A model generated the notes under the pieces. It saw only the letters and a program-made list of their open reading frames with translations. It had not been told where the DNA came from and did not search any database. Source: Terriglobus albidus (GTDB lineage: Bacteria; Acidobacteriota; Terriglobia; Terriglobales; Acidobacteriaceae). Taken from it: a stretch of 45,848 nucleotides of DNA. Position 1 is the stretch's first letter. Every line of letters starts with the position of its first letter. This document shows positions 23,476-33,104 of the stretch, piece after piece. A program made the translations under genes and the position numbers. The stretch is taken from assembly GCF_025685425.1 (NCBI RefSeq), contig NZ_JAGTAS010000033.1, positions 1-45,848 on the forward strand. Reading direction: 5' to 3'.

Positions 23476-26400
23476 CTATTGCACGTTGAGCTGCAGATCT
23501 GTGGAATGCGAGTCAGGGCCGGCCGTCACCGTGACGGTTATGGTGTAATTCTTTGCAGCCTGGCCGAAGAATCCGTTGCCCGATCCGCATCCGGTCAAGC
23601 CGGCCATCGCCGCGAGTGTTCCCACAACAACGAACAGGATTGCCAGATGTCCGATCAGCTTTCTGCGTGCCCGGCGGAACCGGTACGCAAACGGAAGCAG
23701 CAGAGCTGCCCAGGCTACCGGCGGCAGACCATTGCTGTGACCAGCTGGTTCAGGGGCCACCGCGGCCGTCTGTCCCGGAACATGGAAGATGAGCGAGACA
23801 TTATCCAGTGTCGTCGTAGCAGGAACCTGCCATGAGGTTGCACTCAGTTGCGTCCACGGCTTCGTGGCCAGCTCCGCGGTTGCACCCTGCGGCAAGCCAG
23901 TAACGGTAAGCGTCGCCGCAACCGGGAAGCTGGTTCCAGTGGTCGGAGCAATGGCTACCTGGTACGTCGCCGAGTTACCGGGAATAACTGTTTGCGATGC
24001 GCCGCTCCCTACCGCCTTGAGCGAGAAGTCGATGACGCTCTGCGTGACGACGTTGGCCGTTGCCGCCACGTAGTTCGCATCTCCGCTATAGACGGCGGTG
24101 ATGGAATGGCTTCCGGTTGCAAGAGCAGAGGTGGTCAACGATGCAACACCGTTGCTCAGAGCCGCTGTTCCCAACAAGGTGCTGCCATCCATAAAGCTGA
24201 TGCTGCCCGTAGGCTGCGTTGTCGTAGAGACAACGGCAGAGGTCAAGGTGACGGTGTCCTGCAGCATGCTCGTATTCACGCTGGAAGTAAGCGTGATCCC
24301 CGGCGCACCCTTTGCGGCGTTTCCACTCTCCGGCAGCAGCGCGGAGATGCCGCCGTCCGCGGTAATGCTCATGATGCCGGACCGCAAGCCATTGCCGGTG
24401 GGTGTGAAGTTGATCGTGATCGTGCAGCTTGCCTGTGCGGCCAGAGTTGCCGGGCAGGTTGTGGTGAACGGGAACTCTGTCGCATTCGTTGTACCGATCG
24501 CCAGATGAGTCAGCGGAAGAGCCGAGCCCGTGTTCCGGATCGTCACCGTCTGCACCGTCCCGGTACCCACCGATGTCACCGAGAAGCTGACCTGAGGAAC
24601 GGAGATATCAATCCCAGGCGGAATCGCAGACGCCGAGACCGCAACTACACCGACAGTTGAGGACGACGTCGAAGCTGTGTTTGCCTGAATCGCCTGGGCT
24701 GCCTGTGCGTGCGGCCGCATCACGCTGCCACCCGTAACCGCGATACTTGTTCCTGAAGAGAACGTCACCGTTCCCGTAATGGCGCCAGTGCTTGCCGGTG
24801 TCACCGTAATATCGATCGTGCAGGAGGCGCCATTGGCCAGCGACGTACCGCAATTATCCGTCTCAGTGAACTGACCGCTGGGCGTAATCACCAGGTTGTT
24901 CAAGGCCTGGCCGGTATTATTCGTCAGCGTTGCCGTCTGTGAGGTGGAATGCTTACCGATGGTCTGCACGCCGAAGTTCATCACCGGCGGAGTAAGAGTC
25001 AAACCATAAGGACTGCCATCCCCCGCAAGCGAAACCTGCTGCGTACCTCCGCCGGCGTTGTCGGTGATGGTCAACACTCCAGTGCGATGCCCTAACGCCG
25101 TCGGCACAAAACGCACCGTCAGCGTGCAGAAGCCTCCCACCGGCACCGTCGCACCGCAGTTGTCTGTCTCTGTAAAGTCGCCCTGGATGTTGAAGCCGCC
25201 AATCTGCAGCGGAACATTCCCGCTGTTGGTCAGCGTCACACTCAGCGCCGTTCCCGTAGCCTGCGAGGTCGACACATAAGGATAGCTTCCGAATGCCAAA
25301 CTGGTCGGGAAGACGGTGACGCCCGCCTGTTGCCCAACACCGCTCACTGAGATCAGATGGATGCCATCCACATTGTTCGCGATCTGAATAACTCCCGTCC
25401 GAGTTCCGATGGTCGTCGGGGTCATCGTGACGCTCAGGATGCAGTAGCCGCCCACCGGCACAGCGCTCGCGGTGCAGGTATCTGTCTCAGCAAAATCTCC
25501 GGTTGCATTGATTGCCGTAATCTGCAGCGGCGTCGATCCTGTATTCCATACCGTTACCGTCTGTGCCTGGCTGGCAGTGCCTACAGGCAGGCTGCCGAAG
25601 AAGACCGTTGAAGGCAAAATCGCTATACCAGGAAGCGTTCCCTGGCCGCTCAGCGCCACGACCGTCGAGACCTGACCGGACGCATCGCTGAACTGCAGTG
25701 AGCCATACAAAGATCCCGTCGCAGTCGGCGCAAAGCTCACGCTGATCAGGCAGGAGCCACCTACCGGCAACACCGCCGGGCACTGATCTGACTCAACAAA
25801 GTTGTTCGACACGGCGATCGGGTTCAGAGTCAGCGGCGTCGTACCCGTGTTCTTCGCCGTCACGGTCTGCGCCATGCTGACGGTGTTGACGACCTGCGCG
25901 CCAAAGAGCAGGAACGACGGTGTCATCGTAACGCCCGCATTCGTGCCCTCTCCCTGCAGCGTCACCATCTGCGAACCCGCCGTATCACTGATGGCGACCG
26001 TGCCCTTCAACAATCCGGTGGACGCGGGTGTGAAGGTGACATTGATGCTGCAGCTTGCGCCTGCCGCGATCTGTCCCGTGCAGTTGGTCGTATCCGCGAA
26101 GTTCGAGGTCGTCGTTACGGAGTTAATCGTTACCGGACCGGTGCCGGTATTCGTAAAGATCACGGTTTGCGCCAGCGAGGACGTATTGACCGGCCTGCCG
26201 CCAAACAGCAGGTCTGCCGTGCTGAGAGTTGCTCCGGGAACCAGACCGGTACCCGTCAATGAGATTGTCTGCGAACCCTTGCTGTCACTTACGGTCAGTA
26301 CACCGGATTCAGCCCCCGCAATCTTCGGTGCATACACCACGTTGATCGTGCAGCTTGCACCTGCATCCAGTGAAGCCGGGCAGTTATTGGTCTGCGCGAA

Positions 26401-29400
26401 ATCGCCGGCGATGCCGAAGCTAATTCCAGTAAGAGCCGCATTGCCTGTATTGGTCAGCGTCGCCGTCAACGGCTGGCTGGTAGAGCCGACCAGAGTTGCC
26501 GGAAATGCCTGAGCGCCTGGAGTCAACGACACACCCGCCTCTGTTCCCGTACCGGAGAGATTCACGACCTGGCTTTGACCGCCCGCATTATCCGTCAACG
26601 TAAGAGTTCCCGTCCGGCTGCCGATTGCAGTCGGCGTAAAGTTCACGGTCAAGCTGCAGTTGCTGCCTGCCGGCACCGTCGCGCACTTACCCGTCGTTGC
26701 GAAATCGCCTGTCGTCGCAATGTTTGAGATCACGAGTGGAGCCGTGCCTGTATTGCGGATCGTCAGCGTTTGCCCCGTGCTAGGCGTGGAAACCACTTCA
26801 CTGCCAAAGCCCAGTGCAGCCGGGGAGACCTGGATGCCGGGCGCGGTTCCGATACCTGTCATCGGCACAGTCTGCGCGACATTCGACTGAGCATTGGTGA
26901 TGGTCAAAGCCTCCGCGCGCGATCCGGCGACCGTCGGTGTGAAGGTCACATTCACGCTGCAGTTCGCCTGCGGCGCAATCACAGTACACGCGCTTGCCGC
27001 GTGGAAGTCACCGTTTGCCTGAATGCCGGTGATAGTCACCGGAAATGCATTGGGATTGGTAATGATGAGCGTCTGCGCAAGGCTAGTGGTGCCAACGGGC
27101 TGATTGAGGAAGTTCAAAGCCGTGAGGCTGAGGTTCAGTGCCGCACCCACGCTCGTGACGCTCTGCGTCACCTGTGAAGCCGCAAGATAGTTGCTGTTCC
27201 CTGCCTGGTTCGCTTCAACAACGACTGGGCCCACACCTGCGATCGTCAACTGACTGCCGCTGATTGACCCAGGACCAGAAAGGACGCTGAAGATAACCGG
27301 ATTCCCCGATGCTCCGCCGGTTGCGGACAACGAAAGCACTCCGCTTCCATAGATCACCTGGGCCGGCAAGGCGGCAAAGGTAATGCTCTGCGCCGCCGGT
27401 GCAATCACCAGAGTTCCGGTTACGGTGCCGCTGTAGTTGGCATCGTTGATGGTGGCCACCATGGTGTAGCTGCCGGCAGCCGTTGGAGCCGTCGCGCCAC
27501 CGTTATAGGTCGTGGTCACTGAGAGGCCCGAGGGCGAGGTGGTCACCGTGCCCGTTTGGGTAGATCCGGTATAGGTGAGGTTCAGATTGCTGAGCGTCAC
27601 TGTTGCGGTCGCTTGGTTCACAGCGAACGTCTGCGCGCTACCGGTCACGGCTGCGTAGTTCGTACCTGCAGTGGCGCTCGCCGTCAAAGAGCAGATACCC
27701 ACGCCAACGTAGCGCACGGTGCCGCCAGTGAGCGTGCAGACGCTGGTGGTGTTAGAAGTTACTGACGTTGTTCCATCGCCCGTGTAGCTGAACGTCGGAA
27801 TGAAATCATGATCGTAGATCCCGCTGGCCGGAAGATTCGAGATACTGATCGTCGGAGTCGCCTGGCCAACTGAGAAAGTCTGCGCTGTACCCGTCACCGC
27901 CGCGTAATTCGTGCCTGCCGTCGCGCTGGCTGTCAAAGAGCAGATACCCACGCCAACGTAGCGCACAGTGCTGCCGATGAGTGTGCAGACGCTGGTGGTG
28001 TTAGAAGTTACCGACGTTGTTCCATCGCCCGTGTAGCTGAACGTCGGAATGAAATCGTGACCGTAGATCCCGCTGGCTGGAAGATTCGAGATACTAATCG
28101 TAGGCGTTGCCTGGCCAACTGAGAAGGTCTGGGCCGTGCCGGTAACGGCTGCATAGTTGGTGCCTGCCGTCGCGCTGGCTGTCAAAGAGCAGGTGCCCAC
28201 GCCAACGTAGTGCACCACACCACTTGTCACCGTGCAGACGCTGGTCGAGTTCGAGCTGACTGAAGTCGTTCCGTCACCCGTATAGCTGAACGTTGGTGTA
28301 AAGCTGCCGCCATAAGTTCCACTGGCAGGAAGATTCGAGATACTGATCGTCGGCGTACCCTGACCGACAGAGAAGGTCTGCGCCGAGCCAGTCACGGCGT
28401 TGTAATTGGTGCCTGCCATCGCACTCGCCGTCAACGAGCAGGCGCCAGTGCCAACGTAATGCACCACGCCGCTGGTTACGGTGCAGATGCTGGTCGAGTT
28501 CGAGCTCACCGAAGTTATGCCATCACCCGTATAGCTGAACGTTGGTGTAAAGCTGCCGCCGTAGCTTCCGCTCGCCGGAACGTTTGAGATGCTGATCGTC
28601 GGCGTTGCCTTTCCTACGGAGAAGGTCTGTGCCGAACCGGTCACCGCTCCATAGTTTGTGCCCGCCGTTGCACTTGAAGTCAGTGAGCAGGTACCGACTC
28701 CGACGTACTGCACCATACCGCTGGACACAGTACAAACACTGGTTGAGTTCGAGCTCACTGAGGTCGAGCCATCACCGGTGTAGCTAAAGATCGGAGTGAA
28801 GCTGCCGCCATAGGTGCCGCTGGCCGGTAGATTCGAGATACTGATTGTCGGAGTCGCCTGGCCAACGGAAAATGTCTGCGCGCTTCCCGTCACGGCCGCA
28901 TAGTTCGTGCCCGCCGTGGCACTCGCTGTCACCGAACAGGTGCCCGTACCAACGTAATGCACCACACCACTGGTCACCGTGCAAACACTCGTCGAGTTCG
29001 AGCTCACCGAGCTCGTGCCATCACCTGTATAGCTGAACGTCGGCGTAAAGCTGCCGCCATAGGTTCCGCTGGAAGGCAGGTTCGAGACACTGATGGTCGG
29101 TGTTGCCTGGCCGACCGTGAAAGTTTGCGCTGTACCTGTGGTTGCGTTGTAGTTGGTTCCCGCTGTCGCACTCGCCGTCAGCGAGCACGTACCTGTACCA
29201 ACGTAGTGCACCACGCCGCTGGTCACGGTGCATACACCGGTCGAGTTGGAACTCACCGATTTCGTACCATCACCGGTGTAGCTGAACGCCGGCGTAAAGC
29301 TGCCGCCATAGGTTCCGCTGGCAGGCAGATTGGAGATCGAGATCGTCGTCGATTGCTTTGAGGACACCGTGATCGACGTCGTCGTCTCCGCATCGTCCGA

Positions 29401-30684
29401 AGTGTTCAGCGTCGTATCGATCTGTGAGGCCGACACCAGGCCGTAGAAAGAGTCGGTATATGTTCCTACGGTCGACGGGATTCCGGTCTGGAAGGTCATG
29501 TCCGCCGAACCGCCGGCGGGAACCGTAAAGGTCCCTGACCAGATCAATGTGCTTCCACTGATTGTTGGATCGGAGATAGCTGCTCCTGCAAAGGTGGAGC
29601 TGCCGTTAATGTAGTTCTCCGCCGCCGGCGAGCTTGCCAGGGCATCGATGAATTCATCCAGAGAAGCATCGGTCGTACCCGAATTGGTGATATGCACCGT
29701 ATAGGTCGCAGTGCCGCCGCTAAGCCCGAATGAGGTTGGCGTCACCGACATTGACAGCAGCAACGTATTGCTTGCGGCTTGAATGGGTGGAATATTTCCC
29801 AGGGACGAGACGGTGGTGTGTTTGATCTGCGAACCGCTATTGATATAAGCAATCGGTTGCACCGACGTCGTGGTGGACGTCGTCCCCGTCACCTGGTAGG
29901 TGTACGTCACCGTGTAGTCGGCGCTGGCGATCGCTGACATGACCGACGTAGGAATCTGCAGCATGTCGGTGTACGTCCCGGTTCCACCGTTGCTGAAGGT
30001 AAGACTGGTTTTGGTAAGCCGGAAGGCGTTCGACGGGAAGCTGCTGCTTGTCTGAGGGCTAAGGGCGAAGATATTGCTCCCGCCAATGCTTCCAGTCGAG
30101 CCGCTAACCGTCACAGTGAAGGTGCTGCCCACCGAAGGTGTAGTCGTCGAAACACTGCCGCTGTTCACCTTATTCGCGCTTGCCGCAATCGTGTCATAGA
30201 CCGTCATGTCGTTCGTGGTCAACGAGGCAAGCAGGTTGGCGGTGGGGGGTCCTAAATAGACGTCGGCCGTGGCTGACTGGGGTGAAGAGATGTTGCAGTT
30301 GCCGCTGGTAAAGCTGGAGCAATCCACATTCAGGAAAAAGTAAGCCGCCTTAGTAGCCCCCGCGGCCAGCGATCCCAGATGCGCCGCGCCGGTGTCGTTC
30401 CCTCCCAGGGAGAGGTAGACGGTGCTCCCGGCGAAATTGCCGAGCGTAACCCAAACATCCGACAGAGCGGTCGAGTTGTTGTTGGTGATGTTGTAGACAG
30501 CGTAAAAACCAGTGGGGTAAGGAGAGGTCTTCGTATCGACGTAGTAGACGCTGCTGAAGTTCTGGGTGATCGTGATGCCATTCTGAGTCGTGGATGATCC
30601 CAGCACTGCATACGCGCTGCTGCTTAGACACACCATCATCCACAAGATCGCCATCAAGCTGATGACGGCTGACTTTCTGATCAT
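23476..30684 (-). CDS. Giant (2402-aa) secreted/surface protein with Ig-like and choice-of-anchor-D repeats
   Basis: A signal peptide (MIRKSAVISLMAILWMMVCLSSSAYA) is followed by an N-terminal domain of about 270 aa, a DUF11-like domain (LSMSVTPTSFGLSGGTATYTV), seven 83-aa repeats (TPTISISNLPASGTYGG; each with two Cys in VCTV and GTCSL), an MBG-like domain (LTYTGSTQTGTVTTSPSG), nine choice-of-anchor-D/ASH repeats of about 100 aa (GVTMTPSFLLFG to VALSGQG) and an Ig_3-like domain (ISFMDGSTLLGTAALSNG). The tail has a hydrophobic helix VAWAALLLPFAY, an RFRRARRK stop signal, a second helix and LTGCGSGNGFFGQ. The likely role is an adhesin or matrix protein on the cell surface. GGGAG precedes the ATG. 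Confidence 0.88.
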   Translation of the reverse strand: MIRKSAVISLMAILWMMVCLSSSAYAVLGSSTTQNGITITQNFSSVYYVDTKTSPYPTGFYAVYNITNNNSTALSDVWVTLGNFAGSTVYLSLGGNDTGAAHLGSLAAGATKAAYFFLNVDCSSFTSGNCNISSPQSATADVYLGPPTANLLASLTTNDMTVYDTIAASANKVNSGSVSTTTPSVGSTFTVTVSGSTGSIGGSNIFALSPQTSSSFPSNAFRLTKTSLTFSNGGTGTYTDMLQIPTSVMSAIASADYTVTYTYQVTGTTSTTTSVQPIAYINSGSQIKHTTVSSLGNIPPIQAASNTLLLSMSVTPTSFGLSGGTATYTVHITNSGTTDASLDEFIDALASSPAAENYINGSSTFAGAAISDPTISGSTLIWSGTFTVPAGGSADMTFQTGIPSTVGTYTDSFYGLVSASQIDTTLNTSDDAETTTSITVSSKQSTTISISNLPASGTYGGSFTPAFSYTGDGTKSVSSNSTGVCTVTSGVVHYVGTGTCSLTASATAGTNYNATTGTAQTFTVGQATPTISVSNLPSSGTYGGSFTPTFSYTGDGTSSVSSNSTSVCTVTSGVVHYVGTGTCSVTASATAGTNYAAVTGSAQTFSVGQATPTISISNLPASGTYGGSFTPIFSYTGDGSTSVSSNSTSVCTVSSGMVQYVGVGTCSLTSSATAGTNYGAVTGSAQTFSVGKATPTISISNVPASGSYGGSFTPTFSYTGDGITSVSSNSTSICTVTSGVVHYVGTGACSLTASAMAGTNYNAVTGSAQTFSVGQGTPTISISNLPASGTYGGSFTPTFSYTGDGTTSVSSNSTSVCTVTSGVVHYVGVGTCSLTASATAGTNYAAVTGTAQTFSVGQATPTISISNLPASGIYGHDFIPTFSYTGDGTTSVTSNTTSVCTLIGSTVRYVGVGICSLTASATAGTNYAAVTGTAQTFSVGQATPTISISNLPASGIYDHDFIPTFSYTGDGTTSVTSNTTSVCTLTGGTVRYVGVGICSLTASATAGTNYAAVTGSAQTFAVNQATATVTLSNLNLTYTGSTQTGTVTTSPSGLSVTTTYNGGATAPTAAGSYTMVATINDANYSGTVTGTLVIAPAAQSITFAALPAQVIYGSGVLSLSATGGASGNPVIFSVLSGPGSISGSQLTIAGVGPVVVEANQAGNSNYLAASQVTQSVTSVGAALNLSLTALNFLNQPVGTTSLAQTLIITNPNAFPVTITGIQANGDFHAASACTVIAPQANCSVNVTFTPTVAGSRAEALTITNAQSNVAQTVPMTGIGTAPGIQVSPAALGFGSEVVSTPSTGQTLTIRNTGTAPLVISNIATTGDFATTGKCATVPAGSNCSLTVNFTPTAIGSRTGTLTLTDNAGGQSQVVNLSGTGTEAGVSLTPGAQAFPATLVGSTSQPLTATLTNTGNAALTGISFGIAGDFAQTNNCPASLDAGASCTINVVYAPKIAGAESGVLTVSDSKGSQTISLTGTGLVPGATLSTADLLFGGRPVNTSSLAQTVIFTNTGTGPVTINSVTTTSNFADTTNCTGQIAAGASCSINVTFTPASTGLLKGTVAISDTAGSQMVTLQGEGTNAGVTMTPSFLLFGAQVVNTVSMAQTVTAKNTGTTPLTLNPIAVSNNFVESDQCPAVLPVGGSCLISVSFAPTATGSLYGSLQFSDASGQVSTVVALSGQGTLPGIAILPSTVFFGSLPVGTASQAQTVTVWNTGSTPLQITAINATGDFAETDTCTASAVPVGGYCILSVTMTPTTIGTRTGVIQIANNVDGIHLISVSGVGQQAGVTVFPTSLAFGSYPYVSTSQATGTALSVTLTNSGNVPLQIGGFNIQGDFTETDNCGATVPVGGFCTLTVRFVPTALGHRTGVLTITDNAGGGTQQVSLAGDGSPYGLTLTPPVMNFGVQTIGKHSTSQTATLTNNTGQALNNLVITPSGQFTETDNCGTSLANGASCTIDITVTPASTGAITGTVTFSSGTSIAVTGGSVMRPHAQAAQAIQANTASTSSSTVGVVAVSASAIPPGIDISVPQVSFSVTSVGTGTVQTVTIRNTGSALPLTHLAIGTTNATEFPFTTTCPATLAAQASCTITINFTPTGNGLRSGIMSITADGGISALLPESGNAAKGAPGITLTSSVNTSMLQDTVTLTSAVVSTTTQPTGSISFMDGSTLLGTAALSNGVASLTTSALATGSHSITAVYSGDANYVAATANVVTQSVIDFSLKAVGSGASQTVIPGNSATYQVAIAPTTGTSFPVAATLTVTGLPQGATAELATKPWTQLSATSWQVPATTTLDNVSLIFHVPGQTAAVAPEPAGHSNGLPPVAWAALLLPFAYRFRRARRKLIGHLAILFVVVGTLAAMAGLTGCGSGNGFFGQAAKNYTITVTVTAGPDSHSTDLQLNVQ
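24325..27155 (-). repeat. Nine about 300-bp choice-of-anchor-D/ASH domain repeats in the giant gene
   Basis: Nine diverged copies of an about 100-aa unit share the order FG-x-x-x-V-x-x-x-S-x-x-QT-x-T-x-x-NTG, GDF, C, AG-x-x-C-x-I-x-V-x-FTPT, G-x-x-x-G-x-L-x-I-x-D, GTG. Each carries two Cys that could form a disulfide. Divergence is greater than in the 83-aa array, so this block is older. Confidence 0.8.
27612..29355 (-). repeat. Seven tandem 249-bp repeats in the giant gene
   Basis: Seven head-to-tail copies of an 83-codon unit (TPTISISNLPASGTYGGSFT, then FSYTGDGTTSVSSNSTSVCT, ending TFSVGQA). The two copies nearest the C-terminus share GIYGHDFIP/GIYDHDFIP and are nearly identical, the mark of the most recent duplication. 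Such arrays change copy number readily by slippage or recombination. Confidence 0.9.
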
Positions 30685-30988
30685 GAAAAAACTCCCCTAT
30701 AGCAGCCCCTCGGGCTGTCAAACTCTCGACTCAGCCTTTTCGTTTGCGGGAGAGTTTCGTCCGCTGCAGAAAATGTCAGTTCTTACTGGGAGAGATCGGC
30801 TGTGATGCCCTGTTGCATGAGGGTTCGAGGAGGAGAAGTTCAGGATTTTGTCCCGAAACGGTACACTTGCGGTGCTGCTAAAGCAGGCTCTGGAACTTAT
30901 ATCGACAAAATTCGGCATACGGCAATACGCTTGTTGCGCAAGAGAGGGGAGACTCTCAACACACTGCCCTCAGCGGCTCCGTAAGAAC
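30685..30988. other. Leader/promoter region of the giant surface protein gene; no gene
   Basis: This gap is free of hairpin repeats. On the minus strand a TTGACA (30717-30722) and a TATAGG (30696-30701) lie 15 bp apart, a possible suboptimal promoter. The sequence CAGCCCCTCGGGCTG between them can form a small hairpin. Short plus-strand frames here show no family features. I could not match the leader to any riboswitch. Confidence 0.3.
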
Positions 30989-31465
30989 TTAGTGGGAACT
31001 GCCCTTGCCGGGTTCACTCAGCTTCAACCGATAACGGCACTTTCTGCGATGGCCACTCTGATAAATGACGCAGTCTTCGGGAACATCGACAATTTCAATG
31101 AATTCCGCTCCTGCACGCTCACAGGTGCGACGTGATGGAATGTTGTCCGGATCGCAGGTGATCCAAAGCGGATCAATTCCCAACCCACGGGCGATACGCA
31201 TTAAGAGACGCAGCGCGCGTGATGCACAACCATGGCCTCGATAGGCAGGCTCAACAAAGTAACCAACGTGCCCGGCATATCGTTCGACATGCGGTTCGGA
31301 GCCCAATCTGAGATTGATCCTTCCGACCTCAGCTCTCGTACGGAGATCGACCATGCGGAAGAAGTAGGCAGGTACCTTGTGAACCGGATGGAGAGACACC
31401 CTATCGAGCTCAAGGCCCAGCCAGCCATCGATGAGGGGGTGACCCGTTAGCGGAATCGGCGGCAT
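30989..31465 (-). CDS. GNAT-family N-acetyltransferase
   Basis: This encodes 158 aa. Acetyl-CoA-binding motif A is visible as VGYFVEPAYRGHGCASRALRLL (R/Q-x-x-G-x-G/A type), preceded by strands VGRINLRLG and followed by LWITCDPDNIPSRRTCERAGAEFIE, typical of the RimJ/RimL-like side of the superfamily. The acceptor is unknown. It starts 13 bp after the murJ stop codon and is most likely in the same transcript, though the function need not be linked. Confidence 0.85.
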   Translation of the reverse strand: MPPIPLTGHPLIDGWLGLELDRVSLHPVHKVPAYFFRMVDLRTRAEVGRINLRLGSEPHVERYAGHVGYFVEPAYRGHGCASRALRLLMRIARGLGIDPLWITCDPDNIPSRRTCERAGAEFIEIVDVPEDCVIYQSGHRRKCRYRLKLSEPGKGSSH

Positions 31466-31478
31466 GCGCTGATTATAG

Positions 31479-33059
31479 TTACCCGCGACGCCTGATCAAC
31501 CGTGTCACGGCGCCCATATTGCCGACACCGATCCACTGGGTCACGGTGAGGTAAACCGCCGCAAACGTCACAAGCACGGTCGGTCCAACCAGCAGCGGAG
31601 CATGGAAAGGTAGAACCCGTTTCATTCCCCACCCGGCAACTGCAGCCACAATTGCAACCAGCCATAACTTAGCGGTACGCGATCTGGACGAAGGAACCGT
31701 GCCGATCTGGCGGTGTAGCGCCCGGCGCAGTAAAAGAAATTCAAGCCAGCCGGCGATGCCGGCAGAAAGAGTGAGGCCCGCGCTGCCCCAACGCAGGTCG
31801 ATCCCAAGAAGAGGCGGCAGTCGGAGTGCGCAAAGATATCCAAGACCAAGTGTGAGCGTCACCCGGATCAAAGCAAATCTCAATGGCGTACGCGTATTCC
31901 GAAGAGCATAAAAAGCGGATGAGTAGAGACGTCCAGAAGTAGAAGCAAGCAGACCGACTGCAGAACCCGCCAGAATCGCCCAGACGAAGAGAACATCACC
32001 ACCCTGAAAGTGGCCGGTGCGGTAGATCGTCGATACTACGACGTCTCCCAGCACAACGAATGCCACCGCAGACGGTATGACGAAAAACGCAATCTGTTGC
32101 AGGCCCTGCTTCAGCCGATTGCGAAGGGCCTCCGCGATCTCGGCCTGTGTGCCTAAAGCACTGGACATCGCCGGCAGCTCCGCCGCCGAGACCGCCATTC
32201 CGAACAGACTAACCGGCAGCGTGTAAAGCGTTTGCGCATATCCCAGCGCGGCCACAGCTCCGGTGCCGAGAAAGCTGGCCAGCCATGAGTCAATATAGGC
32301 GCTGATCTGAACAACCCCTCGGCTGAGAAAGACCGGGAAGAAGTTCTTCGCGACCGTGCGGACATGGGCCGTCGCCAGCTTGAGCCGCAGACGCAGCGGC
32401 ATCAGCAAGCGAATCACCGTTGGCAGCTGCACGGCGAACTGCAATGCACTGCCCACGACCGAACCAATCGCCAGCAGCACAGCCAGGCGGGATTCGGAAT
32501 GATGACCGCCTCCCCAAAGCAGGGTTGCGATTAAGGCAAGGTTCCACATCACTGGAGCAGCGTACGACAACAGGAACCGGCGATGGCTGTTCAGAATGCC
32601 AAGGCACCACGCCGAGAGCACCAGCAGCGCCGCGCCGGGAAAGAGGATCTGCACCAGGTGAATGGTCAGCAGCCGTTTCTCCCCATGAAAGCCAGGCGCA
32701 ATCAGGTCGATCAGCCACGGCGTAATCAGGATTCCGGCAACGACGAAGATCGTTCCCACAAAAAACAACAGAGAAAAAATGGCCTCCGCCAGCTCTGAGG
32801 CTTCTTCGTGCCGATCCTCAGCATTCAGGCGCGCATACACCGGGATAAACGACGCCGAAAGCACGCCCTCACCAAAGAGATTCTGAAGGAAGTTAGGGAT
32901 GCGAAATGCGGCCCGAAAAGCATCGGCAGCATCGGAGTTGCCGAAGTAATGCGCAAATATCCGGTCGCGCACTAATCCGACGACGCGGCTCAACAAAATG
33001 CCCGTGGCAACGGCCAGTGCGTGTGTCTTGCTGGAACTGCTGCGAACCTGTGTCTTCAA
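31479..33059 (-). CDS. murJ: Lipid II flippase MurJ (MviN)
   Basis: This encodes 526 aa, typical for MurJ, with about 14 hydrophobic helices. Family hallmarks near the N-terminus are TGILLSRVVGLVRDRIFAHYFG, ADAFRAAFRIPNFLQNLFGEGVLSASFIPVY, and later FFPVFLSRGVVQISAYIDSWLAS and GLLASTSGRLYSSAFYALRNTRTPL. It moves lipid-linked peptidoglycan precursor across the inner membrane. The only available start is a TTG (33057-33059). A consensus TATAAT on the minus strand (33066-33071) ends 6 bp before it, so the transcript may be leaderless. Confidence 0.95.
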   Translation of the reverse strand: MKTQVRSSSSKTHALAVATGILLSRVVGLVRDRIFAHYFGNSDAADAFRAAFRIPNFLQNLFGEGVLSASFIPVYARLNAEDRHEEASELAEAIFSLLFFVGTIFVVAGILITPWLIDLIAPGFHGEKRLLTIHLVQILFPGAALLVLSAWCLGILNSHRRFLLSYAAPVMWNLALIATLLWGGGHHSESRLAVLLAIGSVVGSALQFAVQLPTVIRLLMPLRLRLKLATAHVRTVAKNFFPVFLSRGVVQISAYIDSWLASFLGTGAVAALGYAQTLYTLPVSLFGMAVSAAELPAMSSALGTQAEIAEALRNRLKQGLQQIAFFVIPSAVAFVVLGDVVVSTIYRTGHFQGGDVLFVWAILAGSAVGLLASTSGRLYSSAFYALRNTRTPLRFALIRVTLTLGLGYLCALRLPPLLGIDLRWGSAGLTLSAGIAGWLEFLLLRRALHRQIGTVPSSRSRTAKLWLVAIVAAVAGWGMKRVLPFHAPLLVGPTVLVTFAAVYLTVTQWIGVGNMGAVTRLIRRRG

Positions 33060-33065
33060 ACTACG

Positions 33066-33071
33066 ATTATA
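33066..33071 (-). promoter_or_regulatory. Candidate -10 element (TATAAT) for murJ
   Basis: A perfect TATAAT on the minus strand ends 6 bp before the TTG start of murJ, which would place the transcription start at or next to the start codon. The -35 side (GGCAAT at 18 bp spacing) is weak. Confidence 0.45.
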
Positions 33072-33104
33072 AAAAACTCTTGCTGTTCTATTGCCAGAGG
33101 GGGC

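Noticed and set aside
27612-29355. Regular 249-bp periodicity that could suggest a CRISPR or satellite array
   Set aside because: The repeats are in frame, encode a continuous 83-aa domain and have no unique spacers.
30802-31135. Short plus-strand frames with a GGAGG-like sequence upstream
   Set aside because: They overlap the 3' end of the GNAT gene on the opposite strand, show no domain and lie in the leader of the giant gene.
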